This document shows, piece after piece, positions 43,176-52,796 of a stretch of DNA of 59,672 nt. The DNA is taken from assembly GCF_002234595.1 (NCBI RefSeq), contig NZ_NMUL01000024.1:1-59672 (forward strand), given 5' to 3'. Each line of letters starts with the position of its first letter. The stretch's first letter is position 1. Below the pieces are notes generated by a model that was given only the letters and a program-made list of their open reading frames with translations, was not told the origin of the DNA and made no database searches. This stretch comes from Amycolatopsis vastitatis. Lineage in GTDB: Bacteria; Actinomycetota; Actinomycetes; Mycobacteriales; Pseudonocardiaceae. The position numbers and the translations under genes were made by a program.

Positions 43176-43344
43176 AGCGCCTAGCCCTGTCCGACGGAAT
43201 CCCGGACCCATACCCCGAGCGAAAGCATTTCCGGACAGGGACGAGGGGACGACGAAGACGCGCCGTGCGTCGGACTCGTCTGCCGGCCTGAGATGGCCGG
43301 CGCCAGGACCCCGATCCTGACCCTCACACCGGTTCGTAGGCGCT
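43176..43344 (+). ncRNA. ydaO-type c-di-AMP riboswitch
   Basis: An about 170-base leader structure. P1 is closed by AGCGCCTA (43176-43183) and TAGGCGCT (43337-43344), an 8-bp perfect stem. Inside, CCTGTCCG pairs with CGGACAGG, followed by a G-rich stretch. Near the 3' side CCCGATCCTGACCC and GTAGGCG resemble the end of known ydaO RNAs (CCCGAAUCCGUCAG, CGUAAGCG). ydaO RNAs commonly precede rpf genes in actinomycetes. c-di-AMP normally turns expression off. Confidence 0.8.
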
Positions 43345-43365
43345 GGGAAACCGAGAAACGACCAA

Positions 43366-44001
43366 ATGTCTTACCGAGGCAAGCACCGCAAGATGTCCGC
43401 TGCCACCCGCACCGTCGCTCGCGTCGCCATCGCGGGCATCGCGGTCGGCGCTCCCCTCGCGATCGCCGCGACCCCCGCGTCGGCGACCAACTGGGACGCC
43501 ATCGCGCAGTGCGAAAGCAGCGGCAACTGGAACACCAACACCGGCAACGGCTACTACGGCGGCCTGCAGTTCACGCAGAGCACCTGGAAGGCCTACGGCG
43601 GCACCGGCAGCGCGGCGAACGCTTCCCGCGACGAGCAGATCGCCGTGGCCGAGCGCGTCCTGCAGGGCCAGGGCATCGGCGCCTGGCCGGTCTGTGGCAA
43701 GAAGGGTGGCGGCGGCTCGTCGGCCCCCAAGGCCACGGGCAAGTCCACCGTCAAGAAGGTGACCCCGAAGAAGAGCACGACCGCCCCCAAGCAGGCGGCG
43801 GCTCCGGCGGCCCCGGTGGCGACCGGCGTGAACAGCTCCAACCCGGCCGGTGACTACACCGTCGTGGCGGGCGACACGCTGTCCAAGATCGCCAAGCAGT
43901 TCAACGTCCAGGGCGGCTACCAGAAGCTGCAGGACCTGAACGCGAAGTACATCCCGAACAAGGACCTGATCCTCGTCGGGCAGAAGATCGCCACCAAGTG
44001 A
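43366..44001 (+). CDS. resuscitation-promoting factor with LysM domain
   Basis: A 211-residue secreted peptidoglycan-cleaving enzyme. A signal peptide with basic tail ends near Ala40. The Rpf domain is at about residues 41-112 with the catalytic Glu50 (IAQCESSGNWN) and the cysteines Cys49 and Cys110 that form the known disulfide. A Lys/Ser/Pro-rich linker is followed by a C-terminal LysM domain (YTVVAGDTLSKIAKQFNV). It probably cleaves beta-1,4 bonds in the wall during spore germination or resuscitation. It is preceded by a Crp-like site and a ydaO riboswitch and followed by a strong terminator. Confidence 0.96.
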   Translation: MSYRGKHRKMSAATRTVARVAIAGIAVGAPLAIAATPASATNWDAIAQCESSGNWNTNTGNGYYGGLQFTQSTWKAYGGTGSAANASRDEQIAVAERVLQGQGIGAWPVCGKKGGGGSSAPKATGKSTVKKVTPKKSTTAPKQAAAPAAPVATGVNSSNPAGDYTVVAGDTLSKIAKQFNVQGGYQKLQDLNAKYIPNKDLILVGQKIATK

Positions 44002-44045
44002 CGATCGCGCAGTGATGCGTGAGTCCGGCCTCGAGCCGTGACGCC

Positions 44046-44090
44046 ACCAAGCCCTCCACCGCCAATCCCCCGGGCGGTGGAGGGCTTGGT
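44046..44090 (+). terminator. 18-bp perfect terminator stem after rpf
   Basis: Arms 44046-44063 and 44073-44090 pair perfectly (ACCAAGCCCTCCACCGCC) around a 9-base loop, followed by GTGTTTGTG. 45 bases after the stop. Confidence 0.85.
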
Positions 44091-44154
44091 GTGTTTGTGA
44101 CCCCCATCGACCCCGTTTGCGTGCCCCCTGACGTGTCCGAGGCGCCATCCGGGC

Positions 44155-44180
44155 CCTGGAGACGTCCTGACGTCTCCAGG
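44155..44180 (-). terminator. hairpin downstream of moaBE
   Basis: CCTGGAGACGT (44155-44165) and its complement (44170-44180) form an 11-bp perfect stem with a 4-base loop, 31 bases after the moaBE stop on the minus strand. No T tract. Confidence 0.6.
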
Positions 44181-44211
44181 CGCCACACGGGCGTTTCAAG
44201 GCCGTCCCGCG

Positions 44212-45135
44212 TCAGGGCGAGTTGACCCACTCGTCCGTGCCGTCGGTGAAGTGCTGGTGCTTCCAGACCGGCAGCCGCGCCTTCACCTCGTCGACCAGCT
44301 CGGAACACGCCGAAAACGCCTGGCCGCGGTGCTCCGCCGCCACGGCGCAGGCCAACGCGACGTCGCCGATCGTCAGGGCACCCAGGCGGTGGCTCACGGC
44401 GACCGCGCGGACGCCGCTCCACCGGGCCGACAGGTCCGCGACCACGTCCGCGATCACCTGGTCCGCGCTCGGGTGGCCCTCGTAGGTCAGGTCGCGCACA
44501 CCCTTGCCACCGTCGTGGTCGCGGACCACCCCGGCGAACGTCACCACCGCGCCCGCCGCGTCGTCCTCGACCAGGCGGGCGTGCTCCTCGACCGACAGCA
44601 CGTCCTCGGTCACCAGCGCCCGCGCCACGCGCACCGCGGGCGCTGGTGACCCAGCCGGCCGCGGGTGGTCGCCACCGGCCAGCTGGTCGACCGCGTGGTC
44701 CAGGACGCCGTCGAGCACGCCCAGGCCGTCCTTCACGCCGCCGCTGGAGCCCGGGAGGTTCACGACCAGGGTCCGCCCCGCCACCCCGGCGACACCGCGC
44801 GACAGCACCGCGGTCGGCACCTTCGGCAGCCCGGCCGCGCGGATCGCGTCCGCGACACCCGGCAGCTCGTGGTCCAGCAGCGCCCGGGTGACGTCCGGGG
44901 TGCGGTCGGTCGGCGAGATGCCGGTGCCGCCGGTGGTGAGGACCACGGCGACGCCGTCGGCCAGCGCGGCCCGCAAGGCGGCACCCACCGGGTCGCCGTC
45001 CTCGACGACGACCGGGGCGGGCACGTCGTACCCGCGGTCCGCCAGCCAGGCCACGATCACCGGGCCGGTCTTGTCCTCGTAGACGCCCTTCGCGGCGCGG
45101 TTGGACGCCACGATGACACGCGCGGTGCGCTTCAC
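44212..45135 (-). CDS. fused MoaB-MoaE molybdopterin protein
   Basis: A 307-residue two-domain protein. Residues about 1-155 are a MoaB/Mog domain (VIVASNRAAKGVYEDKTGPV; VVLTTGGTGISPTDRTPDVT; LVVNLPGSSGGVKDGL), which adenylates molybdopterin. Residues about 165-305 are MoaE, the large subunit of molybdopterin synthase (VVTFAGVVRDHDGGKGVRDL; LEYEGH-like LTYEGHPSADQ; VWKHQHFTDGTDEWV with the lysine needed for catalysis). Such fusions occur in actinomycetes. Start GTG 45135 overlaps the moaC stop by 4 bases. It works with the MoaD encoded at 42153. Confidence 0.93.
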   Translation of the reverse strand: MKRTARVIVASNRAAKGVYEDKTGPVIVAWLADRGYDVPAPVVVEDGDPVGAALRAALADGVAVVLTTGGTGISPTDRTPDVTRALLDHELPGVADAIRAAGLPKVPTAVLSRGVAGVAGRTLVVNLPGSSGGVKDGLGVLDGVLDHAVDQLAGGDHPRPAGSPAPAVRVARALVTEDVLSVEEHARLVEDDAAGAVVTFAGVVRDHDGGKGVRDLTYEGHPSADQVIADVVADLSARWSGVRAVAVSHRLGALTIGDVALACAVAAEHRGQAFSACSELVDEVKARLPVWKHQHFTDGTDEWVNSP

Positions 45136-45602
45136 GGCCGCTCCCAGGTTCCGGTCTTGCCGCCGTCCTTGCGGAGCAGGCGGACCTCGTCCAGCGTCGC
45201 CGCCGGGTCGACGGCCTTGATCATGTCGTGCAGCGTCAGCCCGGCGACGGCCACCGCGGTCAGCGCCTCCATCTCGACGCCGGTGACGTCGGTGGTCTTC
45301 GCCGTCGCGCGGATGCCGACCTCGGCCTCGCCGAGCGTGAACTCGACCTTGACCCCGGACAGCGCGATCTGGTGGCACAGCGGGATCAGCTCGGGCACCC
45401 GCTTGGCGCCCATGATCCCGGCGATCCGGGCGGTGGCCAGCGCGTCGCCCTTCGGGAGGCCGTCGGTGGCCAGCAGCCGCAGCACCTCGGCGGTGGTCCG
45501 CACGGTCCCGGCCGCGAGGGCGGTGCGCGCGGTGGCGGTCTTGCCGGAGACGTCGACCATCCGGGCGGCGCCGGTTTCGTCGACGTGGCTGAGTTCACTC
45601 AC
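45132..45602 (-). CDS. moaC: cyclic pyranopterin monophosphate synthase MoaC
   Basis: A 156-residue enzyme that converts the MoaA product 3',8-cyclo-GTP to cyclic pyranopterin monophosphate. The whole signature is visible: HVDETGAARMVDVSGK, LIPLCHQIALSGVKVEF, TGVEMEALTAVAVAGLTLHD and MIKAVD with catalytic lysines. It overlaps moaBE by 4 bases. Divergent from the toxin-antitoxin pair (80 bases). Confidence 0.95.
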   Translation of the reverse strand: MSELSHVDETGAARMVDVSGKTATARTALAAGTVRTTAEVLRLLATDGLPKGDALATARIAGIMGAKRVPELIPLCHQIALSGVKVEFTLGEAEVGIRATAKTTDVTGVEMEALTAVAVAGLTLHDMIKAVDPAATLDEVRLLRKDGGKTGTWERP

Positions 45603-45663
45603 ACGCCGAGGCTACTTCCGCACCGGCGGACGACGCCGCCCGCCGTGGGCTTCGGAACCACGG

Positions 45664-45679
45664 AATCTGATAATCTGAT
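45664..45679 (+). promoter_or_regulatory. tandem AATCTGAT repeat before antitoxin
   Basis: AATCTGAT occurs twice in direct succession (45664-45671 and 45672-45679), 3 bases before the antitoxin ATG, and contains the -10-like GATAAT. Candidate operator for antitoxin autoregulation. Confidence 0.4.
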
Positions 45680-45682
45680 CCG

Positions 45683-45949
45683 ATGCTGGAACTGACCGCA
45701 TCGGAAGCCTCCCGGTCGTTCTCCGCGGTGCTCGACGAAGCGGAGAGGGGCGAGACGATCGTCGTGACCCGCAACGGCAAGCGGGTTGCCCTGATCGTGC
45801 CCGCGCCGCGCGCGAACGGCACCGAGGTGTGCGCGGTGTTCCACCGCTGGGCCGGGAAGCTCGACGTCGACGACCGGTTCGAGGAGACCGTCGCCAAGGT
45901 CCGCGAGACCGCGTCCGCCGAGCTGGACGGCGACCCGTGGCGCGACTGA
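45683..45949 (+). CDS. Phd/YefM type antitoxin
   Basis: An 88-residue protein of the Phd/YefM antitoxin family. The N-terminal DNA-binding part LTASEASRSFSAVLDEAERGE is followed by TIVVTRNGKRVALIVPAPRA, both diagnostic. The C-terminal half (about 50-88) should wrap the toxin. It overlaps the PIN toxin gene by 13 bases, so translation is coupled and the antitoxin is made first. It probably represses its own operon through the tandem repeat at 45664. Confidence 0.92.
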   Translation: MLELTASEASRSFSAVLDEAERGETIVVTRNGKRVALIVPAPRANGTEVCAVFHRWAGKLDVDDRFEETVAKVRETASAELDGDPWRD

Positions 45950-46347
45950 TCCTCGACACCGGGATTCTCATCGACGCCGCGCGGCAGCGGCTGCCCGAGG
46001 GAGCGATCGGCGACGGGGACGACGTCGCCGTGCCGGCCCTGGCGATCACCGAGTACCAGGTGGGCCTGCTGCTCGACCCGAACCCGGCCCGCCGGGCGGC
46101 GCACGGCGCGTTCCTGGCCGAGTTACTGGCCGTCACCCCGGTTGTCGACTACTCGGCGAGTGTCGTCGAACACCACGCCGAGCTTCTGGCACACCTGCAG
46201 CGGACCGGGCAGGCCCGCGGCGCACACGACTTGATCATCGCGGCCACCGCCCGGGCCACCGGCCGGACGCTGGTGACCACGGACGGCCGCGCCCGCTTCG
46301 AGGACCTGCCCGACGTCGAAGTCAGGCTGCTGGAACGGGTCCGCTGA
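45937..46347 (+). CDS. PIN-domain toxin (VapC-like)
   Basis: A 136-residue PIN-domain RNase toxin starting at GTG 45937. The acidic active site is complete by eye: Asp in LILDTGILIDAAR, Glu in ITEYQVGLLL, Asp in GAHDLIIAATARATG and the last acid in LVTTDGRARFEDLP. VapC toxins cleave tRNA or rRNA when the antitoxin is lost. Pairing with a Phd-type antitoxin rather than VapB is common in actinomycetes. The gene is convergent with malic enzyme (4 bases). Confidence 0.92.
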   Translation: MARLILDTGILIDAARQRLPEGAIGDGDDVAVPALAITEYQVGLLLDPNPARRAAHGAFLAELLAVTPVVDYSASVVEHHAELLAHLQRTGQARGAHDLIIAATARATGRTLVTTDGRARFEDLPDVEVRLLERVR

Positions 46348-46350
46348 GGC

Positions 46351-47739
<1,389 letters not shown>

Positions 47740-47843
47740 GGCACTACCCCCGCATGGGAAAGGTGGGCTGGGACGGGAGCGAACCTACTCCCGTGACCGC
47801 CCTCACGAGGGGCCGATACCCGTACTGACCAGTAACGACGTCC

Positions 47844-48023
47844 TCAGCGGTTGATCTCGGTCTCCGGGTGCACGTACGGCACCGTGTCGAGGGGGAAGGT
47901 GACGTCTCCGAACGGCGACAGCGCGCCCTGGCGGTCGGCCGCGAGCTCGGTCACGGGGTGCTCGCCGTCCTCGCCCGGCCAGGTCGGGTCGATGCCCTTG
48001 TGCTTTTTCTCACCCTTGGCCAC
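47844..48023 (-). CDS. small conserved basic/acidic protein
   Basis: A 59-residue protein starting at GTG 48023; this start is decided by GGAGG 5 bases upstream, which would be inside the coding region if the earlier GTG 48035 were used. Sequence begins AKGEKKHKGIDPTWPGEDGE and ends PFGDVTFPLDTVPYVHPETE. No domain recognised. It lies between malic enzyme and the large helicase-associated gene. Confidence 0.65.
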   Translation of the reverse strand: MAKGEKKHKGIDPTWPGEDGEHPVTELAADRQGALSPFGDVTFPLDTVPYVHPETEINR

Positions 48024-48113
48024 AACGTCCTCCACAGCCGTTCTCGGTTCTCGCCAGCACAGTCTGCCTCAGCCCCGGCGGCCCGGCGCAACCGCCCGGT
48101 ATCCTGGTCTTCT

Positions 48114-50351
48114 ATGCCCGCGACCTCTTTGGCGGACTGGCTGCGAGCGGAGTCCGACGCCGCGCTCACAGAGCTGCTCCGCACGCGGCGCGACCTGTCC
48201 ACGCCCCCGCCCTCCGACAGCACGGTGCTGGCCACCCGGGCCGGCACGCCGGGCTCGGTCGCGCGCGCCTGCGAGGACCTCGACAGCTTCACCCTGGCCG
48301 TGCTCGAAGCGTGCCTGCTGGCCGGCGCGGACCGCGATCCGGTGCCGGTCGAAGACGTCGCGAAGCTGGTCGGAACCGACGTCGCCGCGCCGCTGGCCCG
48401 GCTGCGCGCGCGAGCGCTGGTCTGGGGCTCGGACGACGCGCTGCGCGTGCCCCCCGCGGCCAGGGAGGCACTCGGGCCGTTCCCGGCCGGGCTGGGTGCG
48501 TCGTCGCCTTCGCTCGCCGGCGAGGACCTCGAAGCACGGCTGGCCGAGCTGTCCGACGACGAGCGCGGCGTGCTGAACGCCCTCGCCGCCGGGCCGCCGA
48601 TCGGCCGCACCCGCGATGCCGGTCTCGACCTCTCGCTCGAGAAGGCCGGGACGCCGGTGCAGAAGCTGCTGGCCCGCGGGCTGCTGCTGCGCCGCGACGA
48701 CCAGACCGTCGAGCTGCCGCGCGAGCTCGGCATCGCGGTGCGCGGCGGGGTGTTCGCCCCGGGCTCCCTCACCGAACCCGAGCTGCCGGTCCACCGGCAC
48801 CAGCCATCCACTGTGGACGAGGCGGCGGCCGGCGAGGCGATGGAGTTCCTGCGCCGCACCGAAGCCCTCCTGCGCGCCTGGTCGGCCGCGCCGCCGCCGG
48901 TGCTCAAGTCGGGCGGGCTCGGCGTGCGGGAGCTGAAGAAGCTCGCCAAGGACCTGGAGATCGACGAGACGCAGGCGATGCTGCTGGCCGAGCTGGTCGT
49001 CGGCGCCGGGCTCGTCGCCGACAGCGAAGCGACCGTGCCCGAGTGGGTGCCGACGACGCTGACCGACTCGTGGCTCGCGTCGCCGACCGCGCAGCGGTGG
49101 ATGACGCTCGCCCAGGCGTGGCTGGAGCTGCCGCGGCTGCCGGGGCTGGCCGGGGGGCGCGACGCCAAGGACAAGCCGATCGCACCGCTGTCGGAGGACC
49201 TGCGCCGCCCGCTGGCGCCGGTGACGCGGCGCCGCGTCCTCGCCACCCTGGCCGGCCTCCCCGCGGGCGCCGGCGTGAAGAGCGTCGACGAGCTCGTCGC
49301 GGTGCTGGCCTGGCGCGCGCCGAGGCGGGGCGGGCGGCTGCGGGACGAGACCGTCCGCTGGACGATGGCCGAGGCGTCGGCGCTGGGGCTGGTCGGGCTC
49401 GGCGGCGTCACGACGGCGACGCGGGCGCTGCTCGCCGACGACCGGCCGGGCGCGGTCGAGGCCATCCTCGACGCACTGCCCGCGCCGGTGGACCGCGTCC
49501 TGCTGCAGGCCGACCTGACGGTCGTCGCGCCGGGCCCGCTGGAGCCGGAGCTGGCGGTGGAGATGGCCGCGGTCGCCGACGTCGAGTCGGCCGGGCACGC
49601 GACGGTCTACCGGATCACCGAGGGCTCGGTGCGGCGTGCGCTGGACACCGGGCGCACGGCCGACGAGCTGCACGCGCTCTTCAAGGCGAAGTCGGCGACG
49701 CCGGTGCCGCAGGGGCTGAGCTACCTCGTCGACGACGTCGCCCGGCGGCACGGGCGGCTGCGCGGCGGGGTCGCGGCGTCGTTCCTGCGCTGCGACGACG
49801 AGGCGCTGCTGGCCGAGGTGCTGGCCCACCCGGTCGCCGCGGAGCACGCCCTGCGGCTGATCGCCCCGACCGTCGTGATCAGCCCGGACCCGCTGCACGA
49901 GGTCCTGACCGGGCTGCGCGCCGCCGGCTTCGCCCCCGCCGCGGAAGGCCCGGACGGCCGGGTCGTCGACATCCGGCCCGGCGGCCGCCGGCTGCCGGCG
50001 AAGGCGCGGGCAGCCCGCCGCAGCCCGGGTGAGCAGGCGGTGCTGACCGAGGACCAGGCGGTCCGGATCGTCTCGAACCTGCGCGCGGGCGACGCGGCAT
50101 CGGCCCGGCGCCGCGGCTCGGCGGTCCGGGCGCCGGTCGGCGGGGGCGCGGACACGTCGGCCACGCTCGAGCTGCTGTCACGGGCGACCCTCGAACGCCG
50201 CGAGGTGTGGATCGGCTTCGTCGACTCCCGCGGCACCGCCAGCCAGCGCGTGATCCGGCCGGTGCGCGTCGGCGGCGGCGTCCTCGAAGGCGAGAACAAC
50301 GAGCGCTACTCCCTGCACCGCATCACGTCGGCGGCCATCGTCGAAGACTGA
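48114..50351 (+). CDS. helicase-associated (XPB/Ssl2-like N-terminal) protein
   Basis: A 745-residue protein of the actinobacterial helicase C-terminal/XPB-associated family, a partner of the ERCC3-like DNA helicase in mycobacteria. It lacks Walker A and B motifs, so it is not itself a helicase. The N-terminal region has repeated winged-helix-like stretches (LADWLRAESDAALTELL; LARGLLLRRDDQTVELP), the middle is helical and the C-terminal about 120 residues contain ATLERREVWIGFVDSRGTA and VIRPVRVGGGVLEGENNERY, resembling a WYL-type beta domain. No helicase gene is adjacent. Possible role in DNA repair; not established. Confidence 0.83.
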   Translation: MPATSLADWLRAESDAALTELLRTRRDLSTPPPSDSTVLATRAGTPGSVARACEDLDSFTLAVLEACLLAGADRDPVPVEDVAKLVGTDVAAPLARLRARALVWGSDDALRVPPAAREALGPFPAGLGASSPSLAGEDLEARLAELSDDERGVLNALAAGPPIGRTRDAGLDLSLEKAGTPVQKLLARGLLLRRDDQTVELPRELGIAVRGGVFAPGSLTEPELPVHRHQPSTVDEAAAGEAMEFLRRTEALLRAWSAAPPPVLKSGGLGVRELKKLAKDLEIDETQAMLLAELVVGAGLVADSEATVPEWVPTTLTDSWLASPTAQRWMTLAQAWLELPRLPGLAGGRDAKDKPIAPLSEDLRRPLAPVTRRRVLATLAGLPAGAGVKSVDELVAVLAWRAPRRGGRLRDETVRWTMAEASALGLVGLGGVTTATRALLADDRPGAVEAILDALPAPVDRVLLQADLTVVAPGPLEPELAVEMAAVADVESAGHATVYRITEGSVRRALDTGRTADELHALFKAKSATPVPQGLSYLVDDVARRHGRLRGGVAASFLRCDDEALLAEVLAHPVAAEHALRLIAPTVVISPDPLHEVLTGLRAAGFAPAAEGPDGRVVDIRPGGRRLPAKARAARRSPGEQAVLTEDQAVRIVSNLRAGDAASARRRGSAVRAPVGGGADTSATLELLSRATLERREVWIGFVDSRGTASQRVIRPVRVGGGVLEGENNERYSLHRITSAAIVED

Positions 50352-50407
50352 CTACTGAATCCGGTGAATCGCCGCCGAACCGCCCGGGCAGGTGGTAAGC
50401 CTGGTGC

Positions 50408-50995
50408 ATGAAGTGGGGAACGCGCGTGACGGCACTGGCGGCGGCAACGGCGCTGACCGGGATCGGGTTCGCCGGCGCGGCTGACGCGGCCGGGCCGCCG
50501 GTCTACTCGAAGTACGCCGTCAGCGGGACCACGCACATCGCGAAGCCGGACGCCGACCTCGAGCTCGGGCCGGGGCAGTTCGACATGTACACGCTCGTCG
50601 GGCCGTACACGTTCTACGGGACGGTCACGCTGCCGCCGGTGGAGGTCACCCGGTCGGTCCCGGGCCTCGGCAAGGTCAGCGGGACCATCACGCTCGGCCC
50701 GGGTCACGCGGACGGCTCGGTCTTCGGCGGCTTCTCCGGCTCGGCTACCTGGCCGGTCAAGCTCTCCGACGTCCGGGTCAACGGCGCGCCGTACGACGTC
50801 GGCGAGGCGTGCGGCACGGCCGAGCCGATCACGACCGAACTGGCGTCGGACGACTTCGTCGCGGGCAAGGGCGGCCGCCTGACCTCGACCTACGCGCTCG
50901 GCGCCTTCACGGACTGCGGCTCGGCGACGCCGGTGATCAACGCCGTGATCTCCGGCCCGGACAACACTCTCACCCTGGACCTCACCGCCGCCTGA
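50408..50995 (+). CDS. secreted hypothetical protein
   Basis: A 195-residue protein with a clear signal peptide (ALAAATALTGIGFAGAADAA, cleavage near residue 27) and a mature beta-rich domain (YAVSGTTHIAKPDADLELGP; FYGTVTLPPVEVTRSVPGLG; GSATWPVKLSDVRVNGAPYD). Two cysteines (CGT at about residue 136 and DCGS at 171) may form a disulfide. No family recognised; similar secreted proteins occur in several Amycolatopsis genomes. It is convergent with the second DUF742 gene. Confidence 0.75.
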   Translation: MKWGTRVTALAAATALTGIGFAGAADAAGPPVYSKYAVSGTTHIAKPDADLELGPGQFDMYTLVGPYTFYGTVTLPPVEVTRSVPGLGKVSGTITLGPGHADGSVFGGFSGSATWPVKLSDVRVNGAPYDVGEACGTAEPITTELASDDFVAGKGGRLTSTYALGAFTDCGSATPVINAVISGPDNTLTLDLTAA

Positions 50996-51004
50996 GCGCT
51001 CCGG

Positions 51005-51970
51005 CTAGAGGGCGCGCAGGCCGGCCAGGACGCGTTCCATGAACTCGCGGGACGACCGGTCCCCGAGGACCAGCTCGGTCTGGTGGATCAGGACGAGCCC
51101 GATGTCCGCCATGTCGCCGACCAGTACCTTCACCACGCCGAGGGGCAGCTGCAGGTGCGCGGCGATCTCGGCGACCGAGCGCGTGTCCAGGCACAGGTCG
51201 CAGATCCGGCGGTGTTCGACCGAGCGGACCCCGCGGTAGCGGCGCCCGTCGTCGGACGTCGAGACCAGGGCCTCCAGCGCCAGGTTGTGGTCGGACCGCG
51301 TGCGGCCACCCGTCCGGGTGTACGGGCGGACCCGTGACCCCGGCGAAGCGACGGGAGCCACGCGGGCCGGTTCGTTCCAGGCCGGTTCCTCCCACGGCTC
51401 CGGGTGGGGGATCCAGCGCGTCCCCGGGTCCGGTGGCGGTGTCCAGTCGGCCGGCGGCCCCCACGAAGGCGCCTGGGGCTGGGGTCCCGTCAGCGGCGCC
51501 TGAGGGTGGGGCCCGGTCAGCGGTGCCTGAGGCTGTGGTCCGGTCAGCGGCGCCTGGGGCCGTGGTCCGGTCAGTGGCGGACGAGGCGCGGGCGGCCGGG
51601 GCGCGGGCGGGCGCGGGGCCAGTGGCCGGGGCGCCACGGGCCGCGGCGGCGCGGGTGGGCGGGCACCCCGCGGCGGGGTCCACGCCGGCTCCAGCGGCGG
51701 CGGCTCCGGCTCGTACCGCTCCTCGTCCTGCCACTCCGGCTCGACGGGGTCGTAGCCGTCGTCCTCGGCGTCGGAACCCCACTCCCGGGTGTCCTCGTCG
51801 GTGTAGCCCTGCGCATCCGGCTTCGGCCGCGACGGCTTGCGCTTGGGCATGATCATCGACAGCGTCGACATGTCGAACTTGCTGGGCGAATCGAAACTCT
51901 CGCGCTCGGTGCCGCGGTGCAGTGCGTCCCAGCCGCTGGAGTCCGGATCGTCGAATCCCGAAATCCTCAT
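51005..51970 (-). CDS. DUF742 protein of the second conservon pair (CvnC-like)
   Basis: A 321-residue protein. The C-terminal about 120 residues form the DUF742 winged-helix-like domain (RTGGRTRSDHNLALEALVST; RRICDLCLDTRSVAEIAAHL; PLGVVKVLVGDMADIGLVLI). The N-terminal part is unusually long and Pro-rich, with about four tandem copies of a ten-residue unit PLTGPQPQAP-type, encoded near 51470-51580. In conservons this protein works with a roadblock protein and a small GTPase downstream of a sensor kinase. Here the matching GTPase is missing. It follows the roadblock gene by 6 bases. Confidence 0.88.
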   Translation of the reverse strand: MRISGFDDPDSSGWDALHRGTERESFDSPSKFDMSTLSMIMPKRKPSRPKPDAQGYTDEDTREWGSDAEDDGYDPVEPEWQDEERYEPEPPPLEPAWTPPRGARPPAPPRPVAPRPLAPRPPAPRPPAPRPPLTGPRPQAPLTGPQPQAPLTGPHPQAPLTGPQPQAPSWGPPADWTPPPDPGTRWIPHPEPWEEPAWNEPARVAPVASPGSRVRPYTRTGGRTRSDHNLALEALVSTSDDGRRYRGVRSVEHRRICDLCLDTRSVAEIAAHLQLPLGVVKVLVGDMADIGLVLIHQTELVLGDRSSREFMERVLAGLRAL

Positions 51971-51976
51971 CTCGCC

Positions 51977-52393
51977 CTACCCACGCACGCCGCCCTGCAG
52001 CTGCGCGCGCAGCTCGGGCGTCAGTTGCTGCCCCACCCGCTCGACGAGCAGGGTCATCTCGTAGGCGACCGTGCCGATGTCGCACGTCGGCGCGGCCAGC
52101 ACCGCCAGCGACGAGCCGTCCGAAACGGACATCAGGAACAGGTAGCCGCGCTCCATCTCCACCACGGTCTGGTTGACCCCGCCCGCCTCGAAGCAGCGCG
52201 CGGCCCCCGCCGTCAGGCTGATCAGCCCGGACGCGACCGCGGACAGCTGCTCGGCGCGTTCCTGGGGCAGCCCTTCCGACGGCGCCAGGAGCAACCCGTC
52301 CGCGGACACCAGAACGGCGTGCGCGGCGCCGGGTACCCGGCGCACGAAGTCCGTGATGAGCCAGCCGAACGTACCCTGGCCGGAAGCCGTCAC
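51977..52393 (-). CDS. roadblock/LC7 protein of the second pair (CvnB-like)
   Basis: A 138-residue roadblock/LC7-domain protein, likely a GTPase regulator. The domain is recognisable as FGWLITDFVRRVPGAAHAVL, LVSADGLLLAPSEGLPQERA, LFLMSVSDGSSLAVLAA and EMTLLVERVGQQLTPELRAQ. It closely resembles the roadblock protein of the main conservon at 54194. GTG 52393 has AGGAGG upstream. A gap of 403 bases without a gene (52394-52796) separates it from the GTPase gene. Confidence 0.9.
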   Translation of the reverse strand: MTASGQGTFGWLITDFVRRVPGAAHAVLVSADGLLLAPSEGLPQERAEQLSAVASGLISLTAGAARCFEAGGVNQTVVEMERGYLFLMSVSDGSSLAVLAAPTCDIGTVAYEMTLLVERVGQQLTPELRAQLQGGVRG

Positions 52394-52473
52394 TCCTGCT
52401 CCTCCTTGCTCGTGCGGCGCCGCGCGCCGCACCCCGGAGCGTCCGGCACGGCCGGCAGGCGACGCCACGGTAA

Positions 52474-52501
52474 AGCGTATGCGCGCCGCCGGCGGTGTCG
52501 A
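52474..52501 (-). promoter_or_regulatory. candidate promoter of the second roadblock-DUF742 pair
   Basis: On the minus strand TCGACA (52496-52501) and TACGCT (52474-52479) are 16 bases apart, about 80 bases before the roadblock start. This would make the second pair a separate transcription unit from the main conservon. The rest of the 403-base gap shows no gene. Confidence 0.4.
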
Positions 52502-52796
52502 GTCCACCACCGAACGGCCGCTGCGCACCCTACGTGTGCACCACGGCCCGTTCCGCGCCGGGCCAGGCCGCTCCGCCCGTCCGGGGGTCACTCCCCGGCG
52601 TCGGCACCGCCCCGGGCCGGCGAGGTTTCCGCGCAGGTCAGCCGGGTTGCCGGTGGCCAGGGTCGACGGCGCCACCTTCGACGTTACCGAACCGCCGCGG
52701 CGGCCTCCTCCTCCGGACGGCGGCAGCACTCCCCGAAGTGGGTGAAGCACGCGGAGTTCACTCCAACGGCCGCATCCGGTCCGGGGAGACATACCC

